A DNA stretch of 64,000 bases, from positions 124,001 to 188,000 of the forward strand of contig JBPJFZ010000011.1 in assembly GCA_051208035.1 (NCBI GenBank). The letters are read 5' to 3'. Position 1 is the stretch's first letter; each line of letters begins with the position of its first letter. A program made the translations under genes and the position numbers. The DNA is from JACKOB01 sp024234575 (GTDB lineage: Bacteria; Pseudomonadota; Gammaproteobacteria; Pseudomonadales; Oleiphilaceae). Below the pieces are notes generated by a model. It was not told the DNA's origin, ran no database searches, and saw only the letters and a list, made by a program, of their open reading frames with translations. Shown piece after piece: positions 45,493 to 55,542 of this stretch.

Positions 45493-46788
45493 ATGAAAAT
45501 TTTTGAAGAGATCGAATCAGAAGTACAAAGTTACGCGCGTTCATTCCCCCGTGTATTTAACCGGGCGAAAGGCGAGTTTCTTTGGGATCAGGAAGGTAAT
45601 CAGTACCTGGACTTTCTAGCTGGCGCCGGAACACTTAATTACGGCCATAACAATCCAATTTTTAAAAAGGTGTTACTAGAGTATATCGAAAATGATGGCA
45701 TTACCCACGGTCTTGATATGCACACCAAGGCGAAAGGGGAGTTTCTACAAACGTTTAACGATAAAATACTAAAGCCTCGGGGCATGGAATACGTCGTGCA
45801 GTTCACCGGGCCAACCGGCACCAACGCTGTTGAAGCGGCGATGAAACTAGCCCGTAACATAACAGGTCAACAGAATATCGTCTCTTTCACCAACGGCTTT
45901 CATGGAGTCAGCCTTGGTGCACTGGCCGCCACAGGTAACTCCCACCATCGTGATGCGGCTGGGGTCAGCTTAAATTCTACGCACCGTATGCCTTTTGACG
46001 GGTATTTGGGTGACAACATTGATACCACGGCTTACCTGGACAAAGTTCTGTCTGACTCCAGTAGTGGTATTAATTCGCCTGCAGCGGTGATAGTCGAAAC
46101 TGTTCAGGGTGAGGGTGGTATTAATGCGGCAAGCCTCGAATGGCTAAGAAACCTGCAAACGGTTTGTAGAAAGCACGGCATCCTGTTAATTGTTGATGAT
46201 ATTCAAGCTGGCTGTGGCCGTACCGGTGACTACTTCAGTTTTGAAGAAGCAGGCATTCAGCCAGATATTATTACACTGTCTAAATCATTAGGTGGTTATG
46301 GTTTACCGTTTGCCGTGGTACTTATTAAGCCCGAGCTTGATCAGTGGAAGCCTGGTGAGCATAACGGTACTTTCAGAGGTAATAATCTTGCTTTTGTTAC
46401 GGCTAAAGCGGCCATCGAAAACTATTGGGCTGATGATGAATTTTCTAAAGAGATCAAGCGTAAAGGTAAGTATGTATCTTCACGCCTGGAAGAGATTGTT
46501 AAAAAGTACGGTGAAGGAAACTTTACAACCAAAGGTCGTGGAATGTTTCAGGGCATCAACTGTGTCAACGGGGATATAGCCGGCAAAATTACCCACCATG
46601 CGTTTAAAAACGGCTTACTCATAGAAACCAGCGGAGCAGATGACCAGGTGGTTAAGTTCTTATGCCCTTTAGTCATCTCCGATGAAAATTTAGCTAAGGG
46701 TATTGATATCGTAGAGGCTGCGATCAAAGAAGTGTGCTCAAACGAGGCATCGATTCCCGAAGAAAAAATGTTCTTCGAACCCGCTTGA
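45493..46788 (+). CDS. ectB: EctB, diaminobutyrate-2-oxoglutarate transaminase
   Basis: This 431-residue PLP aminotransferase converts aspartate semialdehyde to diaminobutyrate. Conserved parts include FLAGAGTLNYGHNNP, GITHGLDMHTKAKGEF, FTGPTGTNAVEAA, the aspartate in LIVDDIQAG and the PLP lysine in LSKSLGGYG. It begins 18 bases after ectA. The following gap to ectC is 140 bases. Confidence 0.96.
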   Translation: MKIFEEIESEVQSYARSFPRVFNRAKGEFLWDQEGNQYLDFLAGAGTLNYGHNNPIFKKVLLEYIENDGITHGLDMHTKAKGEFLQTFNDKILKPRGMEYVVQFTGPTGTNAVEAAMKLARNITGQQNIVSFTNGFHGVSLGALAATGNSHHRDAAGVSLNSTHRMPFDGYLGDNIDTTAYLDKVLSDSSSGINSPAAVIVETVQGEGGINAASLEWLRNLQTVCRKHGILLIVDDIQAGCGRTGDYFSFEEAGIQPDIITLSKSLGGYGLPFAVVLIKPELDQWKPGEHNGTFRGNNLAFVTAKAAIENYWADDEFSKEIKRKGKYVSSRLEEIVKKYGEGNFTTKGRGMFQGINCVNGDIAGKITHHAFKNGLLIETSGADDQVVKFLCPLVISDENLAKGIDIVEAAIKEVCSNEASIPEEKMFFEPA

Positions 46789-46928
46789 ATTGACGGCAAC
46801 GTCATATCAGTACCAAAAAGATTTCAACACGTGCAATTAACAAAAGGTTTTCAGCTCACCAACATTGTTGAGTAGTTTAAGAGCGCCGCGTTAATTGCAT
46901 AAAGTTAAAGTAAAAAGACAGGTTTTAT

Positions 46929-47327
46929 ATGATCGTAAGAAATATGAAAGATGCGAATGCATCCAATAGAAGAGTTGTTTCTCCTGATGGCAACTGGGAA
47001 AGCACACGATTACTTCTAAAAGAAGACCAAATGGGGTTCTCGTTTCACATCACCACCATTTATAAAGATGCAGATTTCAAAATGCATTACCAAAATCACC
47101 TGGAGTCTGTTTTTTGTATTTCTGGCAGAGGTGAGGTTGAAACACTGGCCGATGGAAAAAAGTATCCCATAGAGCCTGGCACCATTTACATTCTTGACAA
47201 GCATGACCAGCACATTCTCCGTGCTTTTGAAGAAATGAAAATGGCCTGCGTATTCAACCCACCGTTAAATGGGAAGGAAGTGCACAACGCTGAAGGTGCT
47301 TACGAACTTGAAGCCGACACTATTTGA
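46929..47327 (+). CDS. ectC: EctC, ectoine synthase
   Basis: EctC closes N-acetyl-diaminobutyrate into ectoine. This 132-residue cupin starts MIVRNMKD and contains SFHITTIYKD, the metal-site region HYQNHLESVFCISGRGE and the C-terminal HDQHILRA motif. A 140-base gap from ectB holds a 9-bp inverted repeat, GCAATTAAC / GTTAATTGC (46833-46841, 46890-46898). Confidence 0.96.
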   Translation: MIVRNMKDANASNRRVVSPDGNWESTRLLLKEDQMGFSFHITTIYKDADFKMHYQNHLESVFCISGRGEVETLADGKKYPIEPGTIYILDKHDQHILRAFEEMKMACVFNPPLNGKEVHNAEGAYELEADTI

Positions 47328-48826
47328 ATATTCGGTTATTCGCAGAAGTAAAAACAGAAACACTGTTAGCGATGAGTCATATAGAAAAATTAATGCATAC
47401 AATTGAAAAAATTGGCGGCACCTCGATGAATGATTATTTGTCGGTTCGCGACAATATTATTCTCCGCAGTGCCAACCAAAACATATTTAGACGAGTTTTC
47501 GTAGTCTCCGCCTACGGCGGTGTGACAGATCAATTACTCGAGCATAAAAAAAGCAGCCAGCCGGGCATCTACGCTTTGTTTGCAAGTGGCATAGAAGACG
47601 AAGCCTGGGTTGATAAATTTAATACGCTTAGCGACTATCTGTTTTCAATTAATAGTCAACTGTTTGAAGATAGCGTGTTGTTGGAGAAGGCAAACGCCTT
47701 TCTTAGCGAACGCCTAAACAGCGCGAAGCAGTGTCTTCACGATTTACAAAGCCTGTGCCAACATGGCCATTTTGCTTTAGAAACGCATCTAGCAACGGTG
47801 CGCGAAATGCTCGCCAGTATTGGTGAAGCACACAGTGCCTGGAATACCGCCGAACTTTTACAGCGCGATGGTGTCAACGCCTGCTTTGTCGATCTAACGG
47901 GATGGCAAGCCAACAGCCATGTCTCTTTAGATAGCCGCATTCGTAAAGCCTTTGAAAACCTCGATTTATCCAAACAGTTGCCAATCGTAACAGGGTACGC
48001 GCACAGTGATACCGGTTTAATGTCGTCATTCGACAGGGGTTATAGCGAGATGACTTTTAGTCGCCTGGCAGTGATAACCAAAGCGACAGAAGCCATTATT
48101 CATAAAGAGTTTCACCTGAGCAGTGCAGACCCCAGATTAGTGGGCGAAGACAATGCGGTACCCATCGGGCGAACCAACTATGATGTTGCCGACCAGCTGG
48201 CAAACCTGGGCATGGAAGCGATACACCCGAAAGCGGCAAAAGGGCTCCGGCAAAACAACATACCGCTGAGAATAAAAAATACTTTCGAGCCAGAACATGC
48301 CGGCACACTGATTACTGCAGGCTATGTCAGTGATTCGCCCTGTGTGGAAATTATTGCCGGGTGCAAGGGTGTCTATTCTCTCACCGTTTTCGACCAAAAT
48401 ATGGCCGGTGATCTACACGATTATGATCAGCATATTCTGTCTGTGATAAAGCGGTTTCGCGCACATATAGTATCCAAAGATATTAACGCGAACACTATCA
48501 CGCACTACCTGTCTACTAATTTGAAAACGCTAAAACGAATCCGTTCGGCGATTGAAACATCGTGGCCAGATGCTGAAGTCGATCAGCAAAAAGTAGCGAT
48601 TGTTTCTGCAATCGGAAGCGACATGAAAATACCTGGAATACTAGCCAAAACCGTTAACGCCCTGGCGCAAAAAAACATTAGTGTTCTTGCAGTTCATCAG
48701 ACCATGCGACAAGTTGATATGCAGTTTATTATCAACGAATCCAGCTACGAGGAAGCAGTTAAATGCTTACACACTGCTTTGGTCGAGGTGCATGATCACG
48801 GTAAGGCGATATGCCTCGCATCCTAG
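47324..48826 (+). CDS. ask_ect: Ectoine-specific aspartokinase
   Basis: This 500-residue aspartokinase phosphorylates aspartate to feed ectoine synthesis. The kinase part starts HTIEKIGGTSM, with RVFVVSAYGGVT, FDRGYSEMTFSR and the ADPRLVGEDNA segment. C-terminal ACT-type regulation is likely (VAIVSAIGSDMKIPGILAKT). The longest frame begins at TTG 47324, overlapping the ectC stop by four bases; ATG 47372 or ATG 47393 would match the usual N terminus better. It ends the operon. Confidence 0.9.
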   Translation: MNIRLFAEVKTETLLAMSHIEKLMHTIEKIGGTSMNDYLSVRDNIILRSANQNIFRRVFVVSAYGGVTDQLLEHKKSSQPGIYALFASGIEDEAWVDKFNTLSDYLFSINSQLFEDSVLLEKANAFLSERLNSAKQCLHDLQSLCQHGHFALETHLATVREMLASIGEAHSAWNTAELLQRDGVNACFVDLTGWQANSHVSLDSRIRKAFENLDLSKQLPIVTGYAHSDTGLMSSFDRGYSEMTFSRLAVITKATEAIIHKEFHLSSADPRLVGEDNAVPIGRTNYDVADQLANLGMEAIHPKAAKGLRQNNIPLRIKNTFEPEHAGTLITAGYVSDSPCVEIIAGCKGVYSLTVFDQNMAGDLHDYDQHILSVIKRFRAHIVSKDINANTITHYLSTNLKTLKRIRSAIETSWPDAEVDQQKVAIVSAIGSDMKIPGILAKTVNALAQKNISVLAVHQTMRQVDMQFIINESSYEEAVKCLHTALVEVHDHGKAICLAS

Positions 48827-48849
48827 CAAATCAGACCGAATTTTTACGC

Positions 48850-48896
48850 CATGAGCTTTTAATCGCTTAACTAAGAAATTTGAAAGCTCATGTTTT
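48850..48896 (+). terminator. Terminator of the ectoine operon
   Basis: CATGAGCTTT (48850-48859) pairs perfectly with AAAGCTCATG (48883-48892), followed by TTTT. It begins 23 bases after the aspartokinase stop. Confidence 0.75.
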
Positions 48897-48985
48897 AACC
48901 TCCCCCCCGCCTGAAAAAAACACTACAATACCCCTTTATTAACCAACGCACTGGATTTACGTTCCAGCATGCTGAAGGATTTTTC

Positions 48986-49984
48986 ATGTCCCAAAATAAA
49001 GAAGTTTCTTACAAAGTTGTCGCACTTTATAAGTTTGTGAACTTAGAAAACTATCTATCACTGCAACAACCATTGCACGAAGTTATGGTTGCCAATCATG
49101 TGAAAGGCACATTGCTGTTAGCCCAAGAGGGGATAAATGGCACCATAGCGGGCCCTGACGTTGGCGTTGATTCCGTCGTCGCCTGGCTGAGTAATGATGA
49201 AAGGTTTCATAACTTAAGCTTAAAAGTATCTTTCACTCAGGTGGCGCCTTTTAATAGAACCAAGGTAAAACTGAAGAAAGAAATCGTAACCATGGGGGTG
49301 GAGGGCATTGACCCGCAGCGTATCGTTGGTACTTATGTGAAACCGCAAGACTGGAATGCACTGATATCAGACCCGGATGTACTTGTTATCGACACACGCA
49401 ATGATTATGAATATCAGGTGGGTACTTTTAAAAATGCGATAAACCCTAAAACTGAAAGTTTTCGTGAGTTTCCGAAGTACGTTAGTGAAAACATGGACCC
49501 AGGCAAACACAAAAAGGTAGCCATGTTTTGTACCGGCGGCATTCGTTGCGAGAAGTCCACGGCTTACTTGAAAGAGCAGGGGTTTGATGAAGTTTTTCAC
49601 CTTGAAGGGGGCATATTAAAGTACCTCGAAGACGTGCCCGAAGATAATACATTGTGGCAAGGTGAATGTTTTGTTTTTGATGAACGGGTAACGGTAAATC
49701 ATCAACTTGAAAAAGGTAATTATGATCAGTGCCATGCCTGTCGCCTGCCCATTACAGAAGAAGACAAAACCAGCACGTATTATGTTAAGGGCGTCAGTTG
49801 CCCGCATTGCCATGACAAAGTTTCAGACGCACAACGGCAACGTTTCGCCGAAAGAGAGAAGCAGGTTCAACTTGCGCGTCTGCGTGGCGAGCAACATGTA
49901 GGTTCCGATGCGGCAAAGGCGCTGCAGGATAGAAAGAAACGAAAACAAGCCCTTAAAGAAAAGTCGCGTAAATCACAACAGTGA
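48986..49984 (+). CDS. trhO: TrhO, tRNA uridine 5-hydroxylase (rhodanese-like)
   Basis: This 332-residue protein has the N-terminal acylphosphatase-like domain (EGINGTIAGPD) and a rhodanese domain with the active-site cysteine in CTGGIRCEKST. A zinc-ribbon follows (CHACRLPI...CPHCHD), and the C terminus is basic. TrhO (YceA) makes 5-hydroxyuridine at the wobble base of some tRNAs in an oxygen-dependent way. AAGGA lies before the ATG. Confidence 0.92.
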   Translation: MSQNKEVSYKVVALYKFVNLENYLSLQQPLHEVMVANHVKGTLLLAQEGINGTIAGPDVGVDSVVAWLSNDERFHNLSLKVSFTQVAPFNRTKVKLKKEIVTMGVEGIDPQRIVGTYVKPQDWNALISDPDVLVIDTRNDYEYQVGTFKNAINPKTESFREFPKYVSENMDPGKHKKVAMFCTGGIRCEKSTAYLKEQGFDEVFHLEGGILKYLEDVPEDNTLWQGECFVFDERVTVNHQLEKGNYDQCHACRLPITEEDKTSTYYVKGVSCPHCHDKVSDAQRQRFAEREKQVQLARLRGEQHVGSDAAKALQDRKKRKQALKEKSRKSQQ

Positions 49985-50022
49985 CTTAAACTGCCAAGCA
50001 GTTAGCGTTCTTTTGAATTCGT

Positions 50023-50062
50023 CTGCAGAGTGACCGCCACGATGATGGTCTACACTCTGCAG
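50023..50062. repeat. Long hairpin between trhO and ydbH
   Basis: CTGCAGAGTG and CACTCTGCAG are perfect 10-bp arms, with GACC/GGTC extending the stem inside. It lacks a T tract and ends 23 bases before the ydbH ATG, so it may be a weak terminator, an mRNA stabiliser or a regulatory element. Confidence 0.7.
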
Positions 50063-50085
50063 AACCTAAGCACGGAGAATGAAGA

Positions 50086-52734
50086 ATGTGGGTGGTGAAG
50101 TTACTGCGCTATTTAGCAATCGCCACAATTTTAATACTCGTTTTTGTCGTTGCCACGTGGTACTCAGCACCGTATTGGATACCCAGCGCGCTGCCCCCCA
50201 TTGCGCGCCATTACGACGTTAACGTAATTGATATTCAGGCATCAAAACCCTCATTAAGCCAGTGGGGCATACATCAGATTGTACTGGAATTGCCTTCCAA
50301 GCAACGCATACACAGCTCAGGCATCACAATAAACCTCGCCGATGCGACACCTACCTTAACCATCACGATTGATAAATTACACCTAACGTCTGCGACTACT
50401 AAAGCGGATCGCGATACCGCATCGTCAGTGCAACCATTGCGGGCCGACACGCTACTCAAAAAGATTCATTTACCGGATATCGTCAACACCTTGCGTATCG
50501 ATGAGTTAACGGTTGAATACTCAGGAACCAATGCTCGAGGCCAACTGCGTATTGACTCTGCAGCGCTAAATCAGGCAGCGCAAACCACGCTGTCTTTTGC
50601 GGGCGATATCACGAGCAGTATGGCTAGTAACGCAACTTCGGTTAAGCTAACGGCTGATTTGATGAGCGACTTCTTCAAAGTAGCCCTTGAATTAGATGGG
50701 GTTCATCTGAACTCGCGTTTCACTAGAAACGGTGAAAAATGGTTGGCGCAAGGAGACTTTTCTGTCGGAAGCACTGAAGCAGCAAAATACATCAACCTCA
50801 TACGTAATCAAATTAATGCTAGTGAAAAGCTCAAGGACGAGTTGCAATTAACCACTATTGACGGCACATTATCCGGAAAGATTAACGGAGTGTTGCCCAA
50901 CAATATCGAAGACAAAAGCAGTTTGCAGTTGGCAGTCACACCAACACTGACAGCAAGCGCCAAGTCGGACATTCATGGCGATTTACTGATGCAGGGTGGG
51001 TTCGAGCTAGGGCTCAGTGCGCCAGAAAACAAACTCACCCTTGAGGTCGCCAGCTTGCCCTGGCACGTACAGGTGGCACCCAAATCTGCGAACTACGCCC
51101 CGTTGCCTAAGAGATGGATGGTAACCCCGCTAAATACTTTCCAATGTCAATTGAACGACCAACTAAAAAGTTGTTTAAGCCATAAACAATATGCTTTCGA
51201 GTTTGAAGGCGACAACAGCTCTCAGGCAGCAACTGAGCTGACAATTTCTAACACCAAAGGAAGGGTAAGTTTTGATGCACAAGATAATAAAGGTGAAGTG
51301 AAGATTAATCTTACAGTCATGGGGGATGGTCTAAAATTGCCGAAACGTGCCAACATAGCAAGCACTTTTCAATTTACAAAAAAAGGCGATAACTGGCTAG
51401 TCACCAGCCCCATCACATCCATTGCAGCAAATGATTTAACGGTAGCGCTAAATAAAATCAGTACACTCACTACCAGCCTAACGAACACCCAAATAACCAT
51501 TAATCCTGAAAAACCATCAAAATCGCTGATACAGACAACGGTTCATACCAATTGCCGCATTGTGAAAATTGCCGATACCGGTATCGCAAAACATTTACCA
51601 CTCCCCATCGATGTAAATATTAATAGTAAGTTCTCGATCTCAGAAAAAGAGATCCGAATTAATAAATCTTCAGCGGAAGTATTAGGCGCAGGGTTGACGT
51701 TTGAAGGGGCAATCCTAAATAAAAATGCATCAAACCTTGCTCGCAATCGGCCATCAGATTGGCGCTCTCATGAAGGAAGTCTTCTACTTTTAGCCGAAAT
51801 AACTCCAGAAAACGCCACGCTTAAAAAGTTTTTAAACTCCTTTATCAAGAGCATTGCAGCAAGTAAAAACATCAGCTTCCGGCAAGGTAATGTCATGGCA
51901 AAAGGAAGTTTTAACTGGAGCCTGCAAGAAGATAAACTATCCTACAATGCTCAGTTGGCAAGCCGAGCTGCAGACTGGGAAATCAGTACAGATAAAACAA
52001 AAGTGAAGGGTGTCGATGTCACCACTGCCATGTTTATCGATGACTCCAGGTTTGAATTATCCAGCCCGCTAGAAATTAATGCGGCCGAAATAGACATCGG
52101 CGTGCCAGTAAAAGCCGTCAACGTCCAGATTACCGGAGCAGGGCAATTTCACGGCCCGGCAGCGTGCCAGGTTAATTTAAACAAAGCGAGGGGCAGTGCT
52201 TTTGGTGGCAGTTTCCGTTTGGTGCGTCCATTTACCTATGACTGTGCAGCATTTCAAGAAAATTTGTTTAAGCAAACGGCATTTGTCGAAATACACCAAC
52301 TGAACTTAGAAAAACTGGTGCAGCTTGAAAATGAAAACATCGTGGCCAAGGGAGAAATTTCTGGTTTGATTCCCATCACCCTCACTAATGACAAAGTTTT
52401 TGTGAATGGCGGGCAGGTGGCAGCGATCAACCCCGGTTATATTAAGCTGTTGGAAAGTGCAGGCTGGAAGTCTATCGCAAGCGGGAATGAGCAATTTTTA
52501 TTTGCTATCGATGCATTAGAAGATTTTCACTACAAATCTTTGGTAAGCCGAGTGGATTACTTAGAAAACGACCAGTTAAAACTTGGTATTACCTTGCAAG
52601 GCGCCAACCCAAAGGTGCACCGTGGTAAAGAAATAATATACAACCTGAACATCGAAACGAATATATTGTCCCTGTTAAAAAGTATAGAGTTAGCCGACGA
52701 TATTACTGAAAAGCTAAGCAACGAATACCGTTAA
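50086..52734 (+). CDS. ydbH: YdbH-family intermembrane phospholipid-transport protein
   Basis: The 882-residue protein has one N-terminal membrane anchor (AIATILILVFVVATWYSAPY) and a long beta-rich periplasmic body of the AsmA-like/TamB-like type. YdbH spans the periplasm and is thought to carry phospholipids between the inner and outer membranes, with YnbE as outer-membrane partner. The next two genes, ynbE and ydbL, complete the usual trio. GGAG precedes the ATG. Confidence 0.88.
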   Translation: MWVVKLLRYLAIATILILVFVVATWYSAPYWIPSALPPIARHYDVNVIDIQASKPSLSQWGIHQIVLELPSKQRIHSSGITINLADATPTLTITIDKLHLTSATTKADRDTASSVQPLRADTLLKKIHLPDIVNTLRIDELTVEYSGTNARGQLRIDSAALNQAAQTTLSFAGDITSSMASNATSVKLTADLMSDFFKVALELDGVHLNSRFTRNGEKWLAQGDFSVGSTEAAKYINLIRNQINASEKLKDELQLTTIDGTLSGKINGVLPNNIEDKSSLQLAVTPTLTASAKSDIHGDLLMQGGFELGLSAPENKLTLEVASLPWHVQVAPKSANYAPLPKRWMVTPLNTFQCQLNDQLKSCLSHKQYAFEFEGDNSSQAATELTISNTKGRVSFDAQDNKGEVKINLTVMGDGLKLPKRANIASTFQFTKKGDNWLVTSPITSIAANDLTVALNKISTLTTSLTNTQITINPEKPSKSLIQTTVHTNCRIVKIADTGIAKHLPLPIDVNINSKFSISEKEIRINKSSAEVLGAGLTFEGAILNKNASNLARNRPSDWRSHEGSLLLLAEITPENATLKKFLNSFIKSIAASKNISFRQGNVMAKGSFNWSLQEDKLSYNAQLASRAADWEISTDKTKVKGVDVTTAMFIDDSRFELSSPLEINAAEIDIGVPVKAVNVQITGAGQFHGPAACQVNLNKARGSAFGGSFRLVRPFTYDCAAFQENLFKQTAFVEIHQLNLEKLVQLENENIVAKGEISGLIPITLTNDKVFVNGGQVAAINPGYIKLLESAGWKSIASGNEQFLFAIDALEDFHYKSLVSRVDYLENDQLKLGITLQGANPKVHRGKEIIYNLNIETNILSLLKSIELADDITEKLSNEYR

Positions 52735-52797
52735 CCGGTTCAGGTCAGGTTCATTTTATTGGTCTATCATGAAGTATGTTTACAAGGAACGCTCGAC

Positions 52798-52995
52798 ATG
52801 AAAATACATTTAACCCGTTCGCTTTTGCCTATCGCTTGCGTCGTTATTTTCACCGCCTGCACGCCAAAAGTTGAAGTGGCCGTACCAGATAAGCCTATCA
52901 CCATTAATTTAAACGTAAAAATAGAACACGAAATTCGTGTGAAAGTAGAAAAAGATCTCGAAAACCTATTTGAAGAAGCCGATGGCATTTTCTAA
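52798..52995 (+). CDS. ynbE: YnbE-family lipoprotein
   Basis: This is a 65-residue lipoprotein with lipobox IFTAC. The short mature part (ITINLNVKIEHEIRVKVEKD) is characteristic of YnbE, which partners YdbH at the outer membrane. ATG 52798 has AAGGA upstream; an in-frame earlier start would delay the signal peptide. Confidence 0.88.
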   Translation: MKIHLTRSLLPIACVVIFTACTPKVEVAVPDKPITINLNVKIEHEIRVKVEKDLENLFEEADGIF

Positions 52996-53036
52996 ACCAC
53001 GCATCACTGGCATTGTCTAACTCATTGGAGAACATC

Positions 53037-53372
53037 GTGATTCAACCCTCAATCAAAAAACTATGGCTACTCACAGTCTTCTTATTCTCGTTATCCAACC
53101 CTTTATGGGCGCTTACGCTTGATGACGCTAAAACGAACGGGCTTGTAGGTGAACAAACTGATGGGTACGTTGGTGTGGTCGTTTCCAGTACCGAAGCAGA
53201 AAGCCTTGTCACGGAAATTAACAACAAAAGAAAGGATGCCTACAGCAATATCGCTGAGAAAAACGGCATTACGATTAAAAAAGTGGCAGAATTGGCAGGC
53301 AAAAAACTAATAGAAAAGCTACCAGAAGGGCAACTTTATAAGGCGCCAGATGGTACCTGGGTTAAAAAATAA
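53037..53372 (+). CDS. ydbL: YdbL-family periplasmic protein (DUF1318)
   Basis: The protein has 111 residues with a signal peptide ending near WALTLDDAK. Family features are LVGEQTDGYVGVV and the C-terminal KLPEGQLYKAPDGTWVKK. YdbL is believed to regulate YdbH-YnbE lipid transport. GTG 53037 has GGAG six bases upstream; the frame is open to TTG 53013, but that stretch contains the ribosome site. Confidence 0.88.
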   Translation: MIQPSIKKLWLLTVFLFSLSNPLWALTLDDAKTNGLVGEQTDGYVGVVVSSTEAESLVTEINNKRKDAYSNIAEKNGITIKKVAELAGKKLIEKLPEGQLYKAPDGTWVKK

Positions 53373-53411
53373 AAGCGAAAACAGCTAACGCGCAAAGTAT
53401 GGCAGAAAGTT

Positions 53412-53639
53412 TTACTTCAAACACTCTGCGATTTCTTCCAGCTCGAAAACAACTTCCTGGCAAGCTTTGGCATTCGGTGTTGATGTGAAGAGAAGTTCAA
53501 TCAGTGCCGATAGTTGAGCATCCAAAGAATCTTCGTCCGAAGGCTTTTCGGGGCTGAAAATCAACGATTCCGTTTTAAACATATCGTTGATCTTGCGGCT
53601 ATTTTTGGCCTGAGCGATGAGGTGACTAAGTTTCGACAT
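53412..53639 (-). CDS. Hypothetical protein
   Basis: This 75-residue protein is acidic at its C terminus (QEVVFELEEIAECLK) and contains a basic N-terminal helix (LIAQAKNSRKIND). It has no recognised family and no strong ribosome site. It is convergent with ydbL. Confidence 0.5.
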   Translation of the reverse strand: MSKLSHLIAQAKNSRKINDMFKTESLIFSPEKPSDEDSLDAQLSALIELLFTSTPNAKACQEVVFELEEIAECLK

Positions 53640-53868
53640 AAAATTTCAGTAAGTTCATTAAAAGGCCAGTAGTATAAGGCGTTAACAGTCTGCGTAAATA
53701 AATAATTTAATCTCATCCGAATTTATCTGCATATCCTTATCGCATATACATGAAAAACTTTGGTTGATAGGTTTACAGCATGGCATTCTTTAAAAATTAT
53801 TACTGGGCCTAATTTACATCTGATGGGCTGTGTTGCCGGGAAGAACCTACCAACAAAGGTCATTTATC

Positions 53869-55542
53869 TTGATTGAAACACTGCAAATAGTAGGCACATT
53901 ACTGGGCGGATTGGGCCTTTTTTTACTTTCGGTAGGAATGATGACCGATGGTCTAAAGCAAGCTGCCGGAAATACACTGCGAAAAGTCTTGTCAGATTGG
54001 ACCAGTACGCCGTTTCGCGGGGTGTTGTCAGGTTTTTTCATGACCGCCATTGTGCAATCATCAAGTGCCGTCACCGTAGCCTCAATTGGCTTCGTCAATG
54101 CCGGGCTGCTAACCATGAGACAAACGCTTGGCATCATTTATGGCACAAACGTAGGCACCACGATAACCGGGTGGCTGGTCGCGTTTATCGGTTTCAAATT
54201 TGATATTCAGGCCATTGCGTTGCCCATGATCGGAATTGGAATGCTGCTTCGCTTTACCAAAAAAGAAGGGGCCGTTGCCGCCTTTGGGTTAGCATTGGTT
54301 GGTTTTGGACTGTTTTTTGTTGGCGTTGATGTATTAAAAAATGCTTTTGAAGGGTTGGTCGCCGCGTTTGATGTATCAAAATTTACCGCCACGGGGCTAA
54401 AACAGGTCTTTATTTTTTTGTTGTTAGGCGTGGTAATGACCATTCTTACACAATCCTCAAGTGCCTCGATTGCTCTGATTATTACCGCTGCCGCATCTGA
54501 ACTGGTAGGGCTCTATGCCGCAGCAGCAATGGTTATAGGCGCCAACGTAGGCACAACCTCTACAGCGGTTTTAGCGTCGTTAGGGGCTACGTCTAATGCT
54601 AAACGTGTGGCCTTGGCCCAAGTGCTCTTTAACGTCGCAACAGGCATAGTTGCGTTAATTATTCTGCCGGTAATATTGGCGGCCATAAACACAGCAAGTA
54701 CATTTTTCGAAACTACCACAACACCCGGTGTGACGTTGGCGCTGTTTCACTCCGTATTTAATATACTCGGTGTATTGCTGGTATTTCCTCTTAACGACCG
54801 CTTGGCGACATTTTTAGAAAGTCGTTTCCGCAGCCATGACGAAACACCAACTCAACCTAAGTTTTTAGACAAAAGCATTGCGACAACGCCAGTGCTTGCC
54901 GTCAACGCTGTGGTACTCGAGTTAGCAGCGCTGGCGGTAAAGGTGCAAAGTATTATTGATGTGGCCACCGCAAACACAAAGCCGGACAATAATGAATTAA
55001 CTGCCAATCTAAAGGTCGTAAAAAGCTTAACTGCCAGTGTCTCTCAATTTATTGCGAGCCTGGAGCGTAAGGCGTTATCCGATGAAGTAGTTAAACAACT
55101 AGCCGTGCTCTTGCGTGTTGATCAATATTTCTTAGGCTGCATAAACAATGCAGAAAACATCTGCAAACGCTTTGATTTACCCGAATCTAAGGCAGGTGAC
55201 AGCTATGCCTCTGACATCAAACGTTTCAATCTGGCTATAACCAATGCTGTGCTATGTCCTGTGCCTGATATTGAAGACATGCTACCACTTATTCAAAGCG
55301 AGCATGATCTGGCAAAATCTAAGCTACTTTTCGCCGGGGCGCAGGGCGAAATTTCTGTCGAGAACATGCTGGAATACATAGAGCTATTTGGCGAACAGTT
55401 AAGAATGTCGCAACAGTGGCTTAAGGCAAAACGCGCTTTAAGCAAATTAAGGACGGATACGGGCACAGTAAACAGATTGGAGGAGCCCGGCGCAAAAGCA
55501 CCTACCACAGATTCGCCGTTACTCAACCAGCCATTGCTGTGA
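53869..55542 (+). CDS. Na/Pi cotransporter family protein with PhoU-like tail
   Basis: The protein imports or exports phosphate with sodium. Its two inverted repeats carry the signature TAIVQSSSAVTVASIGFVNAG and TILTQSSSASIALIITAA. About 150 C-terminal residues form a PhoU-like helical domain. TTG 53869 has AAGG nine bases upstream and begins close to the first membrane helix, giving 557 residues; GTG 53830 is an alternative. Its 3' end overlaps the convergent deacetylase gene by 24 bases. Confidence 0.86.
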   Translation: MIETLQIVGTLLGGLGLFLLSVGMMTDGLKQAAGNTLRKVLSDWTSTPFRGVLSGFFMTAIVQSSSAVTVASIGFVNAGLLTMRQTLGIIYGTNVGTTITGWLVAFIGFKFDIQAIALPMIGIGMLLRFTKKEGAVAAFGLALVGFGLFFVGVDVLKNAFEGLVAAFDVSKFTATGLKQVFIFLLLGVVMTILTQSSSASIALIITAAASELVGLYAAAAMVIGANVGTTSTAVLASLGATSNAKRVALAQVLFNVATGIVALIILPVILAAINTASTFFETTTTPGVTLALFHSVFNILGVLLVFPLNDRLATFLESRFRSHDETPTQPKFLDKSIATTPVLAVNAVVLELAALAVKVQSIIDVATANTKPDNNELTANLKVVKSLTASVSQFIASLERKALSDEVVKQLAVLLRVDQYFLGCINNAENICKRFDLPESKAGDSYASDIKRFNLAITNAVLCPVPDIEDMLPLIQSEHDLAKSKLLFAGAQGEISVENMLEYIELFGEQLRMSQQWLKAKRALSKLRTDTGTVNRLEEPGAKAPTTDSPLLNQPLL

